Positions 24,294 through 33,686 of a stretch of 64,000 bases of DNA are shown one piece after another. The notes under the pieces are model-generated. The model had not been told where the DNA came from, searched no databases, and was given only the letters and a program-made list of their open reading frames with translations. The stretch lies in contig NZ_JAUCZC010000021.1 in assembly GCF_030373265.1 (NCBI RefSeq), positions 1 through 64,000 on the forward strand. The letters run 5' to 3'. This DNA comes from Blastomonas sp. GTDB taxonomy: Bacteria > Pseudomonadota > Alphaproteobacteria > Sphingomonadales > Sphingomonadaceae. Every line of letters starts with the position of its first letter. The stretch's first letter is position 1. The translations under genes were made by a program, and so were the position numbers.

Positions 24294-26936
24294 ATGGCAG
24301 ACATCCAGACCGCAACCGCCACCCCGGCAATAGCAGAACCCCAGGTTATCCGCCGCGCCGATTACCGGCCGCCCGACTGGTGGGTGCGGACGGTCGCGCT
24401 CGAGTTCGACCTCGATCTGTCCGCCACGCAGGTATCCGCGACGCTTCAGATCGAGCGCAATGGCGATCATGACCAGCCGCTCAGGCTCGATTGCGACGGC
24501 GCGCTGCCGCTGACGCTCACCATCGATGGCGTGGCAGCGAACTGGCGCCAGGAAGGCGACACCATCGCGGTCGATGTCTCCGCACCCAACGCCACCGTGC
24601 ACATCACCACGCAGATCGCGCCCGATACCAACACCCAGCTGATGGGGCTGTTCGCCTCCAACGGCATGCTGTGCACCCAGTGCGAGGCCGAGGGCTTCCG
24701 CCGGATCATCCCGTTCGTCGACCGGCCCGACAACATGGCGGTGTACGAAGTGCTGCTGCGCGCCGACAAGACGCGCTTCCCGGTGCTGCTCGCCAACGGC
24801 GCGCTGGTCGATGCGGGCGATCTCGAAGACGGTCGTCACTATGCGCGCTGGCACGATCCGCACCCCAAGCCGAGCTATCTGTTCGCCTTGGTGGCAGGCG
24901 ATCTGGTCGCGACCCGCGATCATTTCACCACCAAGTCGGGAACGCCGGTCGACCTCGCCATCTATGTCCGCGCCGGCGACGAGGGCCGCACCGCGCACGC
25001 GATGCAGGCGCTCAAGGCCTCGATGGCGTGGGACGAGCAGGTTTATGGCCTCGAATACGATCTGCCGGTGTTCAACATCGTCGCGGTCAGCGATTTCAAC
25101 ATGGGGGCGATGGAGAACAAGGGCCTCAACATCTTCAATTCGCGCTACATCCTCGCCGACCCCGACACCGCGACCGATTATGATTACGACGCGATCGAGG
25201 GCGTGGTCGCGCACGAATATTTCCACAACTGGTCGGGCAACCGCGTCACCTGCCGCGACTGGTTCCAATTGAGCCTCAAGGAAGGCTTCACCGTCTATCG
25301 CGACCAGTGCTTCTCCGCCGATATGGGATCCGAGGCGGTCAAGCGGATCGAGGATGTGCGCATGCTGCGCGCGGCGCAGTTTCCCGAGGATGCAGGGCCC
25401 TTGGCGCACCCGATCCGGCCCGACAGCTATATGGAGATCAGCAACTTCTACACCTCGACGATCTACAACAAGGGCGCCGAGGTTATCCGCATGATGGCGA
25501 CGATGGCAGGGCCCGAGCGGTTTCGCGCCGGGTGCGACCTGTATTTCCAGCGGCATGATGGCGAGGCTGCGACCTGCGAGGATTTTGTCCGCGCGATGGA
25601 GGACGGCGCCGGGCTCGACCTTTCCCAGTTCCGCCGCTGGTACGAGCAGGCGGGAACGCCGCAGGTGCAGGCGCGGCTCGAGCATGACGCCGACACCGCC
25701 ACCGCCACGCTGCATCTGCGCCAGCAGTTCGCACCGACGCCGGGCCAGAGCGACAAGCCGCTGATGCCGATCCCGTTGCGCACCGCATTGATCGACCGCG
25801 ACATGAAGGCGCATCGCGGCGAGGAACTGGTGATGCTGTCGCAAGCCGAGCAGAGCGTCAGCTTTACCGGCTTCGACCGCCCGCCGGTGTTGTCGATCAA
25901 CCGCGGCTTTTCCGCGCCGGTGACGCTCGATATCGCGCGCCGCAGCGGCGATCTTTTGTTCCAGGTGCGGCATGATGATGATCCGTTCGCGCGCTACGAG
26001 GCGCTGCAGCAGCTGGTCATCGACCGGCTGATCGCCGATATCGCCGACAGGGACGGACCCGGCGACCGATCGGGCGCCAGCATGGACCGCGCCGCGCCGC
26101 TCGACGAGATCGTGTCGGTGTTCGGCGATCTGGTCAGCGACCAGCGGCTCGACGATTCGATGCGCGCCGAGATTCTGAGCCTGCCGACCGAGGCGTTTCT
26201 GGGCGAGCAGATGCTGGTCGTGCGCCCCGAGGCGATCCACGCGGCACGCAGGGACCTGCGCCGGGCGATCGGCTCCAGGCTGATCGATCCATGGCGGATC
26301 GTGCACGAGCGTGCCTGCGCGGTGCCGTATTCACTGAGCCGCGAGGCGCGAGGCGCGCGCAAGGTCAAGTCGCTGGCGCTGGGCTATATCGCCTCGGCCG
26401 AAGCGCCTGACGCGGGTAAAATCGCGTTCGACCAGTTCGCGCGCGCGGACAACATGACCGACCGGCAGGGCGCGACGATGGTGCTCGCCAGCATGGCCTG
26501 CGACGAGCGCGAAACCGCGCTCGACAGCTTCTACAACCGCTATTGCGGCAATGCCCTGGTCATCGACAAATGGTTCTCGCTGCAGAGCGGATCATCGCAC
26601 CCCAAGGTCTATGACCAGACGCGCGAACTGATCCGGCATAAGGATTTTACGCTGACCAACCCCAACCGGGTGCGCGCGCTGTATTGGCCGTTCGTCTCCA
26701 ACCAGGCCGAATTCCATCATGCCAGCGGACGCGGCTATGAGCTGCTCACCGATCTGGTGCTGCGGCTCGATCCGATCAATCCGCAGACCACCGCGCGCTT
26801 CATCGCGCCACTGGGCCGCTGGCGCCGGTTCGACGAGGCGCGCGCGGGCTTGATGCGCGGCTGCCTCGAGCGGATCAAGGCGCAGCCTGGATTGTCGAAG
26901 GATACGACCGAACAGGTGGTGAAGAGCCTTGAGTAA
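24294..26936 (+). CDS. pepN: Aminopeptidase N (M1 family)
   Basis: This 880-aa zinc aminopeptidase removes N-terminal residues from peptides in the cytoplasm. It shows the substrate-anchoring GAMENKGLNIF motif and the zinc site HEYFHNW (His307, Glu308, His311), with the third ligand Glu in SLKEGFTVYRDQ about 20 residues later. The C-terminal helical superhelix matches the long bacterial PepN form rather than short M1 enzymes. No signal peptide is present. Repeat elements fill both flanks, so it is probably a single-gene unit. Confidence 0.95.
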   Translation: MADIQTATATPAIAEPQVIRRADYRPPDWWVRTVALEFDLDLSATQVSATLQIERNGDHDQPLRLDCDGALPLTLTIDGVAANWRQEGDTIAVDVSAPNATVHITTQIAPDTNTQLMGLFASNGMLCTQCEAEGFRRIIPFVDRPDNMAVYEVLLRADKTRFPVLLANGALVDAGDLEDGRHYARWHDPHPKPSYLFALVAGDLVATRDHFTTKSGTPVDLAIYVRAGDEGRTAHAMQALKASMAWDEQVYGLEYDLPVFNIVAVSDFNMGAMENKGLNIFNSRYILADPDTATDYDYDAIEGVVAHEYFHNWSGNRVTCRDWFQLSLKEGFTVYRDQCFSADMGSEAVKRIEDVRMLRAAQFPEDAGPLAHPIRPDSYMEISNFYTSTIYNKGAEVIRMMATMAGPERFRAGCDLYFQRHDGEAATCEDFVRAMEDGAGLDLSQFRRWYEQAGTPQVQARLEHDADTATATLHLRQQFAPTPGQSDKPLMPIPLRTALIDRDMKAHRGEELVMLSQAEQSVSFTGFDRPPVLSINRGFSAPVTLDIARRSGDLLFQVRHDDDPFARYEALQQLVIDRLIADIADRDGPGDRSGASMDRAAPLDEIVSVFGDLVSDQRLDDSMRAEILSLPTEAFLGEQMLVVRPEAIHAARRDLRRAIGSRLIDPWRIVHERACAVPYSLSREARGARKVKSLALGYIASAEAPDAGKIAFDQFARADNMTDRQGATMVLASMACDERETALDSFYNRYCGNALVIDKWFSLQSGSSHPKVYDQTRELIRHKDFTLTNPNRVRALYWPFVSNQAEFHHASGRGYELLTDLVLRLDPINPQTTARFIAPLGRWRRFDEARAGLMRGCLERIKAQPGLSKDTTEQVVKSLE

Positions 26937-26949
26937 AGCACAGCACACT

Positions 26950-27050
26950 CCCCTCCCCTTCAGGGGAGGGGCCGGGGGTGGGGGCGAAATTTGCGCCGCT
27001 GCGTCTCTCGTCCCATTCCCCACCCCAACCCCTCCCCTGAAGGGGAGGGG
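26950..27050. repeat. Repeat family E, paired GC-rich hairpins before pgeF
   Basis: Two inverted units, CCCTCCCCTTCAGGGGAGGG at about 26951 and CCCCTCCCCTGAAGGGGAGG at 27029-27050, enclose a spacer whose own ends (GGGGGTGGGG / CCCCACCCC) also pair. The right unit ends only 3 bp before the pgeF start codon and provides its purine-rich ribosome-binding sequence. Confidence 0.75.
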
Positions 27051-27053
27051 CTC

Positions 27054-27818
27054 ATGAGCCTCCCTCTCCTCACCTCGCCCGCACTCGGCGGCATCGCGCA
27101 CGGTTTCACCGGACGGCGCGGCGGGGTTTCGAGCGGGTTGCTCGCGGGGCTCAACGTCGGTCTCGGGGCGGATGATGATCCTGTCGCGGTGGCGGAAAAC
27201 CGGCGACTGGCAGCGCAGGCGATCCTGCAGGGCGCGGCGCTGGTGACGCTGCATCAGGTGCACAGCGCCGATGTCATCCACGTGACCGAGCCTATACCTA
27301 CCGACCAGCGCCCCAAGGCCGATGCGATGGTCACCGACCGGCCCGGGCTGCTGCTCGGCGTATTGGGCGCGGACTGCCCGCCGATCCTGTTTGCCGACGA
27401 GGCCGCGCAGATCGTGGGCGCCGCGCATTCGGGCTGGAAGGGCGCGTTTGCCGGGGTCGGCGAGGCGACCGTCGATGCTATGGAGAAGCTGGGCGCCGAC
27501 CGCAGCCGGATCGTCGCCGCGATCGGGCCGTGCATCCAGCAGAAGAGCTATGAGGTCGACGCCGGCTTCTTCGTCCGCTTTTGCGAGGCGGACCCGGAGA
27601 ACGAGCGCTTCTTCCGCGAAGGCCGGCCCGATCACTACCAGTTCGATCTGGAAGGCTTCATCGCCGCCCGGCTTGCCGGCTGCGGCATCGGCACGGTGCA
27701 TATGAGCGGGGTCGATACCTATTCGGACGCGGCAGGCTATTACAGCTTCCGCCGCGCCACGCACCGCGGCGAGCCCGATTACGGACGGCAGATGGGGGGA
27801 ATTGGGTTGCGGCCATAA
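27054..27818 (+). CDS. pgeF: Peptidoglycan editing factor / multicopper-type polyphenol oxidase (YfiH, DUF152)
   Basis: This 254-aa protein belongs to the YfiH/LACC1 family. In bacteria, PgeF removes wrongly incorporated amino acids from UDP-MurNAc precursors; other members act as purine nucleoside phosphorylases. Signature residues are HGFTGRRGGVSSG at the start, VHSADV, GADCPPILFAD, HSGWKGAFAGV (catalytic Cys and His) and GPCIQQKSYEV. The start at 27054 is chosen because homologues begin at this point. The Shine-Dalgarno sequence AGGGGAGGGG is the 3' arm of a dispersed repeat. An upstream in-frame start would run through the repeat. Confidence 0.92.
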   Translation: MSLPLLTSPALGGIAHGFTGRRGGVSSGLLAGLNVGLGADDDPVAVAENRRLAAQAILQGAALVTLHQVHSADVIHVTEPIPTDQRPKADAMVTDRPGLLLGVLGADCPPILFADEAAQIVGAAHSGWKGAFAGVGEATVDAMEKLGADRSRIVAAIGPCIQQKSYEVDAGFFVRFCEADPENERFFREGRPDHYQFDLEGFIAARLAGCGIGTVHMSGVDTYSDAAGYYSFRRATHRGEPDYGRQMGGIGLRP

Positions 27819-27820
27819 GT

Positions 27821-27952
27821 CTCCCCTCCCGCAAGCGGGAGGGGCAGGTTCAGCTTGCTGAACCGGGGTTGGCCAGGAGCACTAGGGGCAGTTCAGGCCC
27901 ACCCCGGCTTCGGCTGCGCCTCAGCCACCCCTCCCGCAAGCGGTAGGGGAGA
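27821..27952. repeat. Repeat family B between pgeF and the SLC13 permease
   Basis: This element of about 130 bp has outer arms CTCCCCTCCCGCAAGCGGGAGG and CCCCTCCCGCAAGCGG, plus the inner pieces GTTCAGCTTGCTGAAC and the half AGGCCCACCCCGGCTTCGGC seen in the other B copies (23102-23240, 46130-46265, 59949-60074). No coding content. Confidence 0.7.
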
Positions 27953-27972
27953 TAGAATATGAAAGGTTCGCA

Positions 27973-29376
27973 TTGACCAACATTTGGGGGCTAATCATCG
28001 GCGTGCTGGGCTTTGCGCTCACGCTTGTCCTGCCCGCGCCCGCCGGCATGGGGCCGGAGGCGTGGAGCACCGCGGGGCTGGTGTGGTGGATGGCGGCGTG
28101 GTGGATGACGCAGGCCGTGCCGCTCACCGTCACCGCGTTGCTGCCGTTCATCGTGCTGCCGCTGACCGGGGTGATGAGCGCCAACGCGATCGCATCGGAA
28201 TATTATTCGCCGATCCTGTTCCTGATTCTGGGCGGCGCATTTCTGGCGCTAGCGATCGAGCGGGTGGGGCTGCACAAGCGCCTGGCGCTCGCGATCATCA
28301 ACCGCTCGGGCCATACCACCAGCCGGCTGCTGCTCGCCTTCATGATCGCCACCGCGGTGCTCTCGATGCTGATCTCGAACACCTCGACCGCGCTGATCAT
28401 GGTGCCGATCGCCAGCGCGGTGCTGCTGGCGGGCGGGCTCAAGGCAGGCGAGACCGAAGGCCTGCCCGGCGCGCTGATGATGGGAATCGCCTTTGCCGCC
28501 TCGATCGGCGGCCTTGGCACGCTGGTCGGATCGCCGACCAATGCGATCGCCGCCGGACTGCTCGAAAAGAGCACCGGCCTGCAGATCGGCTTTGCCGAAT
28601 GGGCGGCCTATGGCCTGCCGATCGTGATCCTAGGAATCCCGATCGCGGCGTTCATCCTCGCCCGGGTGCAGCGGCTCGCCGCCTTTCCGTTCGATGTCGA
28701 TGCCGCACGCAGCGCGATTGCGCGGCAGAGCGCCTGGAGCGTCCCCGAACGGCGGCTGATGCCAGTGATCGGGCTGGTGGTCGGCGCGTGGATTTTGCAG
28801 CCCTGGCTGAGCGGCCTGCTCCCCGCCGGCGCGCTGACCGATGGCTCGATCGCGGTGATCGCCGGGATCGCGCTGTTCATCCTGCCCGACGGCACCGGCC
28901 GCCCGATGCTGGTCTGGCCCGAAGCCAACCGCGCGCCATGGGATGTGATCATGATGTTCGGCGGCGGTCTGGCGCTGGCGGCGGGAATCGGCGAGTCCGG
29001 GCTCGACAGCTGGATCGGCACCGCGCTCGAACCGCTGGCGGGCGTGCCGCTGATCGTCGTCGCGCTGACATTGACCGGCCTGGTCATCCTGGTCACCGAG
29101 TTTGCCAGCAACGTCGCGACCGCCAGCGGGGTGATGCCCGTGGTCGCGGCGCTGATCGTCACATTGGGCGTCGATCCGGTGCTGCTCGCGATGCCGGTGG
29201 CGATGGCGGCGAGCTGGGGCTTCATGCTGCCCTCGGGCACCGGCCCCAATGCCATCGCCTGGGCCAGCGGCAACATAGCGTTGCCGCGCCAGCTCAAGGC
29301 CGGGCTTCTGCTCGACATCGCGGGCGTTCCCCTCATGGTGGGCACGATCTGGGCGGTTTCTTTTGTAATCAGTTGA
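27973..29376 (+). CDS. SLC13/DASS-family anion permease
   Basis: This 467-aa membrane protein has about 11-12 hydrophobic segments and two inverted halves. Each half carries a DASS-type substrate/Na+-binding motif: SNTSTALIMVPI in the first and TEFASNVATASGVMPVV in the second. Relatives import dicarboxylates or sulfate with sodium. The substrate cannot be fixed from sequence. The start is TTG at 27973 with AAAGG about 7 nt upstream. An ATG at 27959 is out of frame and stops within six codons. The use of TTG suggests modest expression. Confidence 0.87.
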   Translation: MTNIWGLIIGVLGFALTLVLPAPAGMGPEAWSTAGLVWWMAAWWMTQAVPLTVTALLPFIVLPLTGVMSANAIASEYYSPILFLILGGAFLALAIERVGLHKRLALAIINRSGHTTSRLLLAFMIATAVLSMLISNTSTALIMVPIASAVLLAGGLKAGETEGLPGALMMGIAFAASIGGLGTLVGSPTNAIAAGLLEKSTGLQIGFAEWAAYGLPIVILGIPIAAFILARVQRLAAFPFDVDAARSAIARQSAWSVPERRLMPVIGLVVGAWILQPWLSGLLPAGALTDGSIAVIAGIALFILPDGTGRPMLVWPEANRAPWDVIMMFGGGLALAAGIGESGLDSWIGTALEPLAGVPLIVVALTLTGLVILVTEFASNVATASGVMPVVAALIVTLGVDPVLLAMPVAMAASWGFMLPSGTGPNAIAWASGNIALPRQLKAGLLLDIAGVPLMVGTIWAVSFVIS

Positions 29377-29433
29377 TCGGTCGGGCATAGATGGCCGCAT
29401 AACAAGGGCCGGGATATTCCCAGCACCCACACC

Positions 29434-29511
29434 CGCTCAACCTGAGCCTGTCGAAGGTCCCGCGCCCACGCTGGCGGTTTCCCGTGGCCTTCGACAGGCT
29501 CAGGCTGAGCG
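29434..29511. repeat. Repeat family F, inverted pair
   Basis: Arms of 24 bp (CGCTCAACCTGAGCCTGTCG plus AAGG at 29434-29457, and its complement at 29488-29511) differ at one base and are separated by 30 nt. The core CCTGAGCCTGTCGAAGG resembles a dispersed repeat common in sphingomonad genomes. It lies between the permease and the PLP-enzyme gene, both on the plus strand. Confidence 0.75.
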
Positions 29512-29557
29512 GAGGGTGGAGCCGGTATAGATCCGCCCCAACCGCAGGAACCCAATC

Positions 29558-30883
29558 ATGACCGACACGCCCGTCAAGCCGATCACCACCCCCACCCCGC
29601 GCCGCAAGCCCAAGCCCAAGGTCGCGACCCTGGGCGGACGCAAGCTCAAGCCCGCCACCTTGATGATGGGCCATGGCTTCGACCCGGTGCTCTCCGAAGG
29701 ATCGCTCAAGGCGCCGATCTTCCTCACCTCGACCTTTGCATTCGAGAACGCTGCAGCGGGCAAGCGCCATTTCGAGGGGCTGACCGGCAAGCGCCCCGGC
29801 GGCGCCGAAGGTCTGGTCTATTCGCGGTTCAACGGCCCCAACCAGGAGATCCTCGAAGATCGCCTGAGCATCTGGGACGATGCCGAGGATTCCTTGGTGT
29901 TTTCCAGCGGCATGTCGGCGATCGCGACCTTGCTGCTCGCTTATTGCAGCAACAACGATGTCATCGTCCATTCGGGCCCGCTTTATGCCGCGACCGAGAC
30001 GATGATCGCGCGTATCCTGTCGCGCTTCGGCATCACCTATCTCGATTTTCCCGCCGGCGCGACCCGCGACGAGATCGACATGGTTATGGAGCAGGCCAGG
30101 GACATGGCGGCCAAGCAGGGCGGCCGGGTCGCGATGATCTACCTCGAAAGCCCCGCCAACCCGACCAATGCGCTGGTCGATATCGAGGCGGTGGCGGCTT
30201 CGCGCGACGCGGTGCTGGGCGGTGAGACCCCGACCCCGATCGCGATCGACAACACCTTCCTGGGTCCGCTGTGGCAGCAGCCGCTGCACCACGGTGCGGA
30301 CATCGTGGTCTACAGCCTGACCAAATATGTCGGCGGGCACAGCGATCTGGTCGCAGGCGGGCTATCGGGCCCCAAGAAGTGGATGGACCCGGTGCGCGCG
30401 CTGCGCAACACCATCGGCACGATCTGCGACCCCAACACCGCTTGGATGCTCATGCGCAGCCTCGAGACGGTCGAACTGCGGATGAACCGCGCCGGCGAGA
30501 ACGCGGCGAAGGTCTGCGAATTCCTCGCGCAGCACCCCAAGGTCGACGGTCTGGGCTATCTCGGCATGATCCAGGATGCCCGCCAGAAGGACATTTACGA
30601 TCGCCACTGCACCGGCGCGGGATCGACCTTCTCGCTGTTTATCAAGGGCGGCGAGGCCGAAAGCTTCCGTTTCCTCGATTCGATGGTGATCGCCAAGCTG
30701 GCGGTCAGCCTGGGCGGCACCGAGACGCTCGCCAGCCACCCGGCGGCGATGACCCATCTGTCGGTGCCCGATGCGCGCAAGGCGGCGCTCGGCATCACCG
30801 ACAATCTGGTGCGGATCTCGATCGGCGTCGAAGACCCCGACGATCTGATCGCCGATTTCGAGCAGGCGCTCGAAGCGGTGTGA
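29558..30883 (+). CDS. Cystathionine gamma-synthase family PLP enzyme
   Basis: This 441-aa member of the Cys/Met-metabolism PLP-dependent family has a basic, Pro-rich head of about 30 residues, then GHGFDPVLSEGSLKAPIFLT, the cofactor region YSRFNGPNQEILEDRLSIWD, ESPANPTN, and the PLP lysine in VVYSLTKYVGGHSDLVAGG. The family includes cystathionine gamma-synthase, O-acylhomoserine sulfhydrylase and methionine gamma-lyase; which reaction applies is not clear. A sulfhydrylase or gamma-synthase would complete the path begun by MetX in this window. It is soluble and probably tetrameric. Confidence 0.88.
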   Translation: MTDTPVKPITTPTPRRKPKPKVATLGGRKLKPATLMMGHGFDPVLSEGSLKAPIFLTSTFAFENAAAGKRHFEGLTGKRPGGAEGLVYSRFNGPNQEILEDRLSIWDDAEDSLVFSSGMSAIATLLLAYCSNNDVIVHSGPLYAATETMIARILSRFGITYLDFPAGATRDEIDMVMEQARDMAAKQGGRVAMIYLESPANPTNALVDIEAVAASRDAVLGGETPTPIAIDNTFLGPLWQQPLHHGADIVVYSLTKYVGGHSDLVAGGLSGPKKWMDPVRALRNTIGTICDPNTAWMLMRSLETVELRMNRAGENAAKVCEFLAQHPKVDGLGYLGMIQDARQKDIYDRHCTGAGSTFSLFIKGGEAESFRFLDSMVIAKLAVSLGGTETLASHPAAMTHLSVPDARKAALGITDNLVRISIGVEDPDDLIADFEQALEAV

Positions 30884-30884
30884 T

Positions 30885-30920
30885 ATCCGGTCCGGCCCTC
30901 GGCATGTCCGGGGGCCGGAT
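30885..30920. terminator. Hairpin between convergent genes
   Basis: ATCCGGTCC (30885-30893) pairs with GGGCCGGAT (30912-30920) through one G-U pair. It fills the 42-bp space between the PLP-enzyme stop (plus) and the glycosyltransferase stop (minus), so it can serve both directions. There is no T-tract, so the strength is uncertain. Confidence 0.45.
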
Positions 30921-30925
30921 AACGC

Positions 30926-32107
30926 TCAGCGGATGGCGCGGTAGGGCACGCCGCCGGTGCCCGCCTGACGCTGGCGGATCAGCCGGATATAGGTCTGCGC
31001 CAGACCGCCGTTGATCCGGTCCCAGCTGTACTTCTCGCTGCGCCGAATACCCGCCTCGCCATGCGCCTGGCGCAGCGCGGCATCGCCGCAATAAGCCTGC
31101 AGCGCATCGGCGAACTCCACGGTCGCACCCGGGCGGACGAGCTGTCCGGTCACCCCGTGCTCGACCAGGCTTTCGCTGCCGGTCGCGCGCGCGGCGACCA
31201 CCGGCAGCCCGCACGCCATCGCCTCGAGCGTGACGTTGCCGAAGGTCTCGGTGATCGACGGGTTGAAGAACAGGTCCATGCTGGCGACCGCGCGGCCGAG
31301 GTCGGCCCCGCCCTGAAAGCCTGCGAACACCGCGCCGGGCAACCGCGATTCGAACCAGCCACGCGCTGGCCCCTCGCCGACCACCAGCACCTGATGCTTG
31401 ACGTTGCGACGGATCAGCCGGTCGATCGAATCGGAAAAGACGTCGAGCCCCTTTTCCATCACCAGCCGCCCGAGAAAGCCGATGACGGGCACGTCGTCGG
31501 CCAGGCCGAGGCCTCGCCGCCAGTCCATGTCGCGGACCTGCGGATTGAAGATGTGCTTGTCGACGCCGCGCGACCAGATGCCGACATCATAGCTCATCCG
31601 CTGTTCGCGCAGCACCTGCGCCATCGAATCGGACGGCGCGACGATGGCGTCGCACTTGCGGTACAGCCGGCGCAGGAACGCCTCGAGCAGCGGCTCCAGA
31701 AACGCCATGTTGTAATAGCGCGGATAGGTCTCGAACCGGGTGTGCACCGATCCCAGCACCGGCAGGTTGTGCTTCTGCGCCCAGCGCACCGCGCTGTGCC
31801 CCGCGCTGTCGGGGCTGGAAACATGCACGATGTTGGGCGCGAAGCGGTTGAGGTCCTTCTTCACCGATGGCGGCAGGATATGGGTCACCCGATATTCGCT
31901 GCGCCCGGGGATCGGCAGCGACGGCAGGCTGACCAGATCGCCCGCCGGCTCGAACGCCGGCGTCTTGGTGGTGGGCGAATAGACCCGCACCGCCGCGCCA
32001 TGCTCGAGCAGCCAGCCCACCAGCCGGTTCAGCGCCTGGTTGGCACCGTCGCGCACATAGTTGTAATTGCCGCTGAACAGCGCAATGCGAAGGTCGGATA
32101 TATCCAT
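30926..32107 (-). CDS. Glycosyltransferase, GT4-type (GT-B fold)
   Basis: This 393-aa GT-B protein has an N-terminal acceptor half (RIALFSGNYNYVRDGANQAL, then VHVSSPDSAGHSAVRWAQKH) and a C-terminal donor half with GFLGRLVMEKGLDVF, VVGEGPARGWFESRLPGAVF and the E-x7-E motif in SITETFGNVTLEAMACGLPV. It resembles GDP-mannose-dependent alpha-mannosyl or diglycosyl-lipid transferases. No membrane helix is seen, so it probably works at the inner face of the membrane on a lipid acceptor. It follows corC (57 bp) where lnt is often found in related genomes. Donor and acceptor are inferred only loosely. Confidence 0.85.
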   Translation of the reverse strand: MDISDLRIALFSGNYNYVRDGANQALNRLVGWLLEHGAAVRVYSPTTKTPAFEPAGDLVSLPSLPIPGRSEYRVTHILPPSVKKDLNRFAPNIVHVSSPDSAGHSAVRWAQKHNLPVLGSVHTRFETYPRYYNMAFLEPLLEAFLRRLYRKCDAIVAPSDSMAQVLREQRMSYDVGIWSRGVDKHIFNPQVRDMDWRRGLGLADDVPVIGFLGRLVMEKGLDVFSDSIDRLIRRNVKHQVLVVGEGPARGWFESRLPGAVFAGFQGGADLGRAVASMDLFFNPSITETFGNVTLEAMACGLPVVAARATGSESLVEHGVTGQLVRPGATVEFADALQAYCGDAALRQAHGEAGIRRSEKYSWDRINGGLAQTYIRLIRQRQAGTGGVPYRAIR

Positions 32108-32163
32108 GATCGCGACGCCTTAGGCGCGCGCGTTCCGAAAAGCCAGAGCGCGCGCAAGGCCGG

Positions 32164-33093
32164 TCATGCCTGCAAGGCGATCGCTTCGGCGGGTGGCAAC
32201 AGGCGGATGCGGGTGACGCGGCGTTCGTCGCCGTCGACGATCTCAAGCCGCCATCCGCCGGGGTGATCCAGCACCCGTCCGGGTGCCGGCACCTCGCCCG
32301 CCAGGATGAAGGCCAGCCCGCCCAGCGTATCGACATCCTCGTCGATCTCGCCCAGCGAGGCGTGGATCAGCTTGGCGACATCCTCGAGCTCGGCGCGGGC
32401 ATCGGCGTCCCAGCTTCCGTCCTCGCTCAGCGTCACCAAAGTCTCGGGCTCGTCGTCGTGCTCGTCCTCGATATCGCCGACGATTTCCTCGACCAGGTCC
32501 TCGATCGTCACCAGCCCTTCGGTGCCCGAATATTCGTCGATGACGATGGCAAGGTGCGTGCGGGTCTGGCGCATTTCGGCGAGCAGATCGAGCACGCCCA
32601 TGGTTTCGGGCACAAAGCGCGGCTGGCGGATCAGCGCATCCCAGGTCTCGGGGCGCGGACCGTCGGTCGCGATGATCGGGAAGACGTCCTTGATGTGGAC
32701 CATGCCGACGATGTGATCGAGCGAGCCTTCATACACCGGAACGCGGCTGTGGCCGTGTTCGGCGAAGATTTCCACCAGCGCATCGAAGCTGGCGTTCTTG
32801 TCGATTGCGATGATGTCGCTGCGCGGCACGGCGACGTCGTCGACATCGTGCTCGCTGAAGTGCAGCAGGTTGCGCAGCATCTCGCGCTCGACGCGCGAGA
32901 GGTCTCCCTTGGCGGAAGATCCATCGCCATCGTCGTCGTCCTCATGCTCGTCGATCGCCTCTTCGAGCTGGGCGCGCAGTGACTGATCGTGGTGTTCTCC
33001 GAATAGCAGGGCCTTCAGACCCCGCCAAATTCGTCCCGTTCCCTCGTCGCTTGCGGACGCTTTACCGCCGCCATTACTGTCTGCGTCTGCCAT
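32164..33093 (-). CDS. CorC/HlyC-type CBS-domain protein
   Basis: This 309-aa protein has a low-complexity acidic N-terminus (HEDDDDGDGS around residue 50), a CBS pair (about 75-205: VPRSDIIAIDKNASFDALVE and the later FVPETMGVLDLLAEM with TEGLVTIEDLVEEIVGDIED), and a C-terminal CorC_HlyC transporter-associated domain (about 215-295). It lacks the DUF21 membrane part, so it is the short soluble form. Such proteins are linked to Mg/Co handling and often follow ybeY, as here. The biochemical role is not established. Confidence 0.9.
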   Translation of the reverse strand: MADADSNGGGKASASDEGTGRIWRGLKALLFGEHHDQSLRAQLEEAIDEHEDDDDGDGSSAKGDLSRVEREMLRNLLHFSEHDVDDVAVPRSDIIAIDKNASFDALVEIFAEHGHSRVPVYEGSLDHIVGMVHIKDVFPIIATDGPRPETWDALIRQPRFVPETMGVLDLLAEMRQTRTHLAIVIDEYSGTEGLVTIEDLVEEIVGDIEDEHDDEPETLVTLSEDGSWDADARAELEDVAKLIHASLGEIDEDVDTLGGLAFILAGEVPAPGRVLDHPGGWRLEIVDGDERRVTRIRLLPPAEAIALQA

Positions 33094-33157
33094 GACTGGC
33101 TGTATCTTAACCCCGCTCTTGGTTGTCTTGGGAAACTCACGCGTGCATTACGCCGCG

Positions 33158-33652
33158 TCAATATGGATTGTCCAACCCTAAATTGGCAAGCGCTTTCACT
33201 TCAAGCTCTTCCATGTGCACCGCATCGGCCTCCTCGATATGGTCATAGCCGACCAGATGCAGCGCGCCATGCGCGACCAGATGGGTCGCATGGGCTTCGA
33301 TCGAAACCCCCTTCTCCGCAGCCTCGGCAGCGCAGGTCTGGAACGCGAGCATGATGTCGCCGAGCAAGACCTCGCCGTCATCGGTGTTGGCCAGAGCATC
33401 GATCATGTCGGGCTCGACCATCGGGAAGGACAGCACGTTGGTGGGCCTGTCCTTGCCGCGATAATCACGGTTGAGCGCGTGGACCTCGTCGTCCGAGCCG
33501 AAATGGACGCTGACCGAGACGGTGAAGCGGGCATCGGCAAGGCTGCCATAAGGACTGACGGCAAGCGCAGCGGCGACCGCGCGGCTGGCGAGCGATTCCC
33601 AGTCGGTGTCCGTGGGCCACAGCGGGTCTGTGGAGGTTTCGGTTTCGATCAT
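33158..33652 (-). CDS. ybeY: Endoribonuclease YbeY (rRNA maturation factor)
   Basis: This 164-aa zinc-dependent RNase is needed for 16S rRNA 3'-end maturation and ribosome quality control. The metal site HGALHLVGYDH is intact (His128, His132, His138), preceded by the conserved LNRDYRGKDRPTNVLSFP. It belongs to the block miaB-phoH-ybeY-corC common in alphaproteobacteria. A palindromic repeat pair lies in the 135-bp gap from phoH, which is wider than usual for this block. Confidence 0.95.
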   Translation of the reverse strand: MIETETSTDPLWPTDTDWESLASRAVAAALAVSPYGSLADARFTVSVSVHFGSDDEVHALNRDYRGKDRPTNVLSFPMVEPDMIDALANTDDGEVLLGDIMLAFQTCAAEAAEKGVSIEAHATHLVAHGALHLVGYDHIEEADAVHMEELEVKALANLGLDNPY

Positions 33653-33686
33653 GTCATGTCACGCATTCGATCTAACCTCTCCCGCA

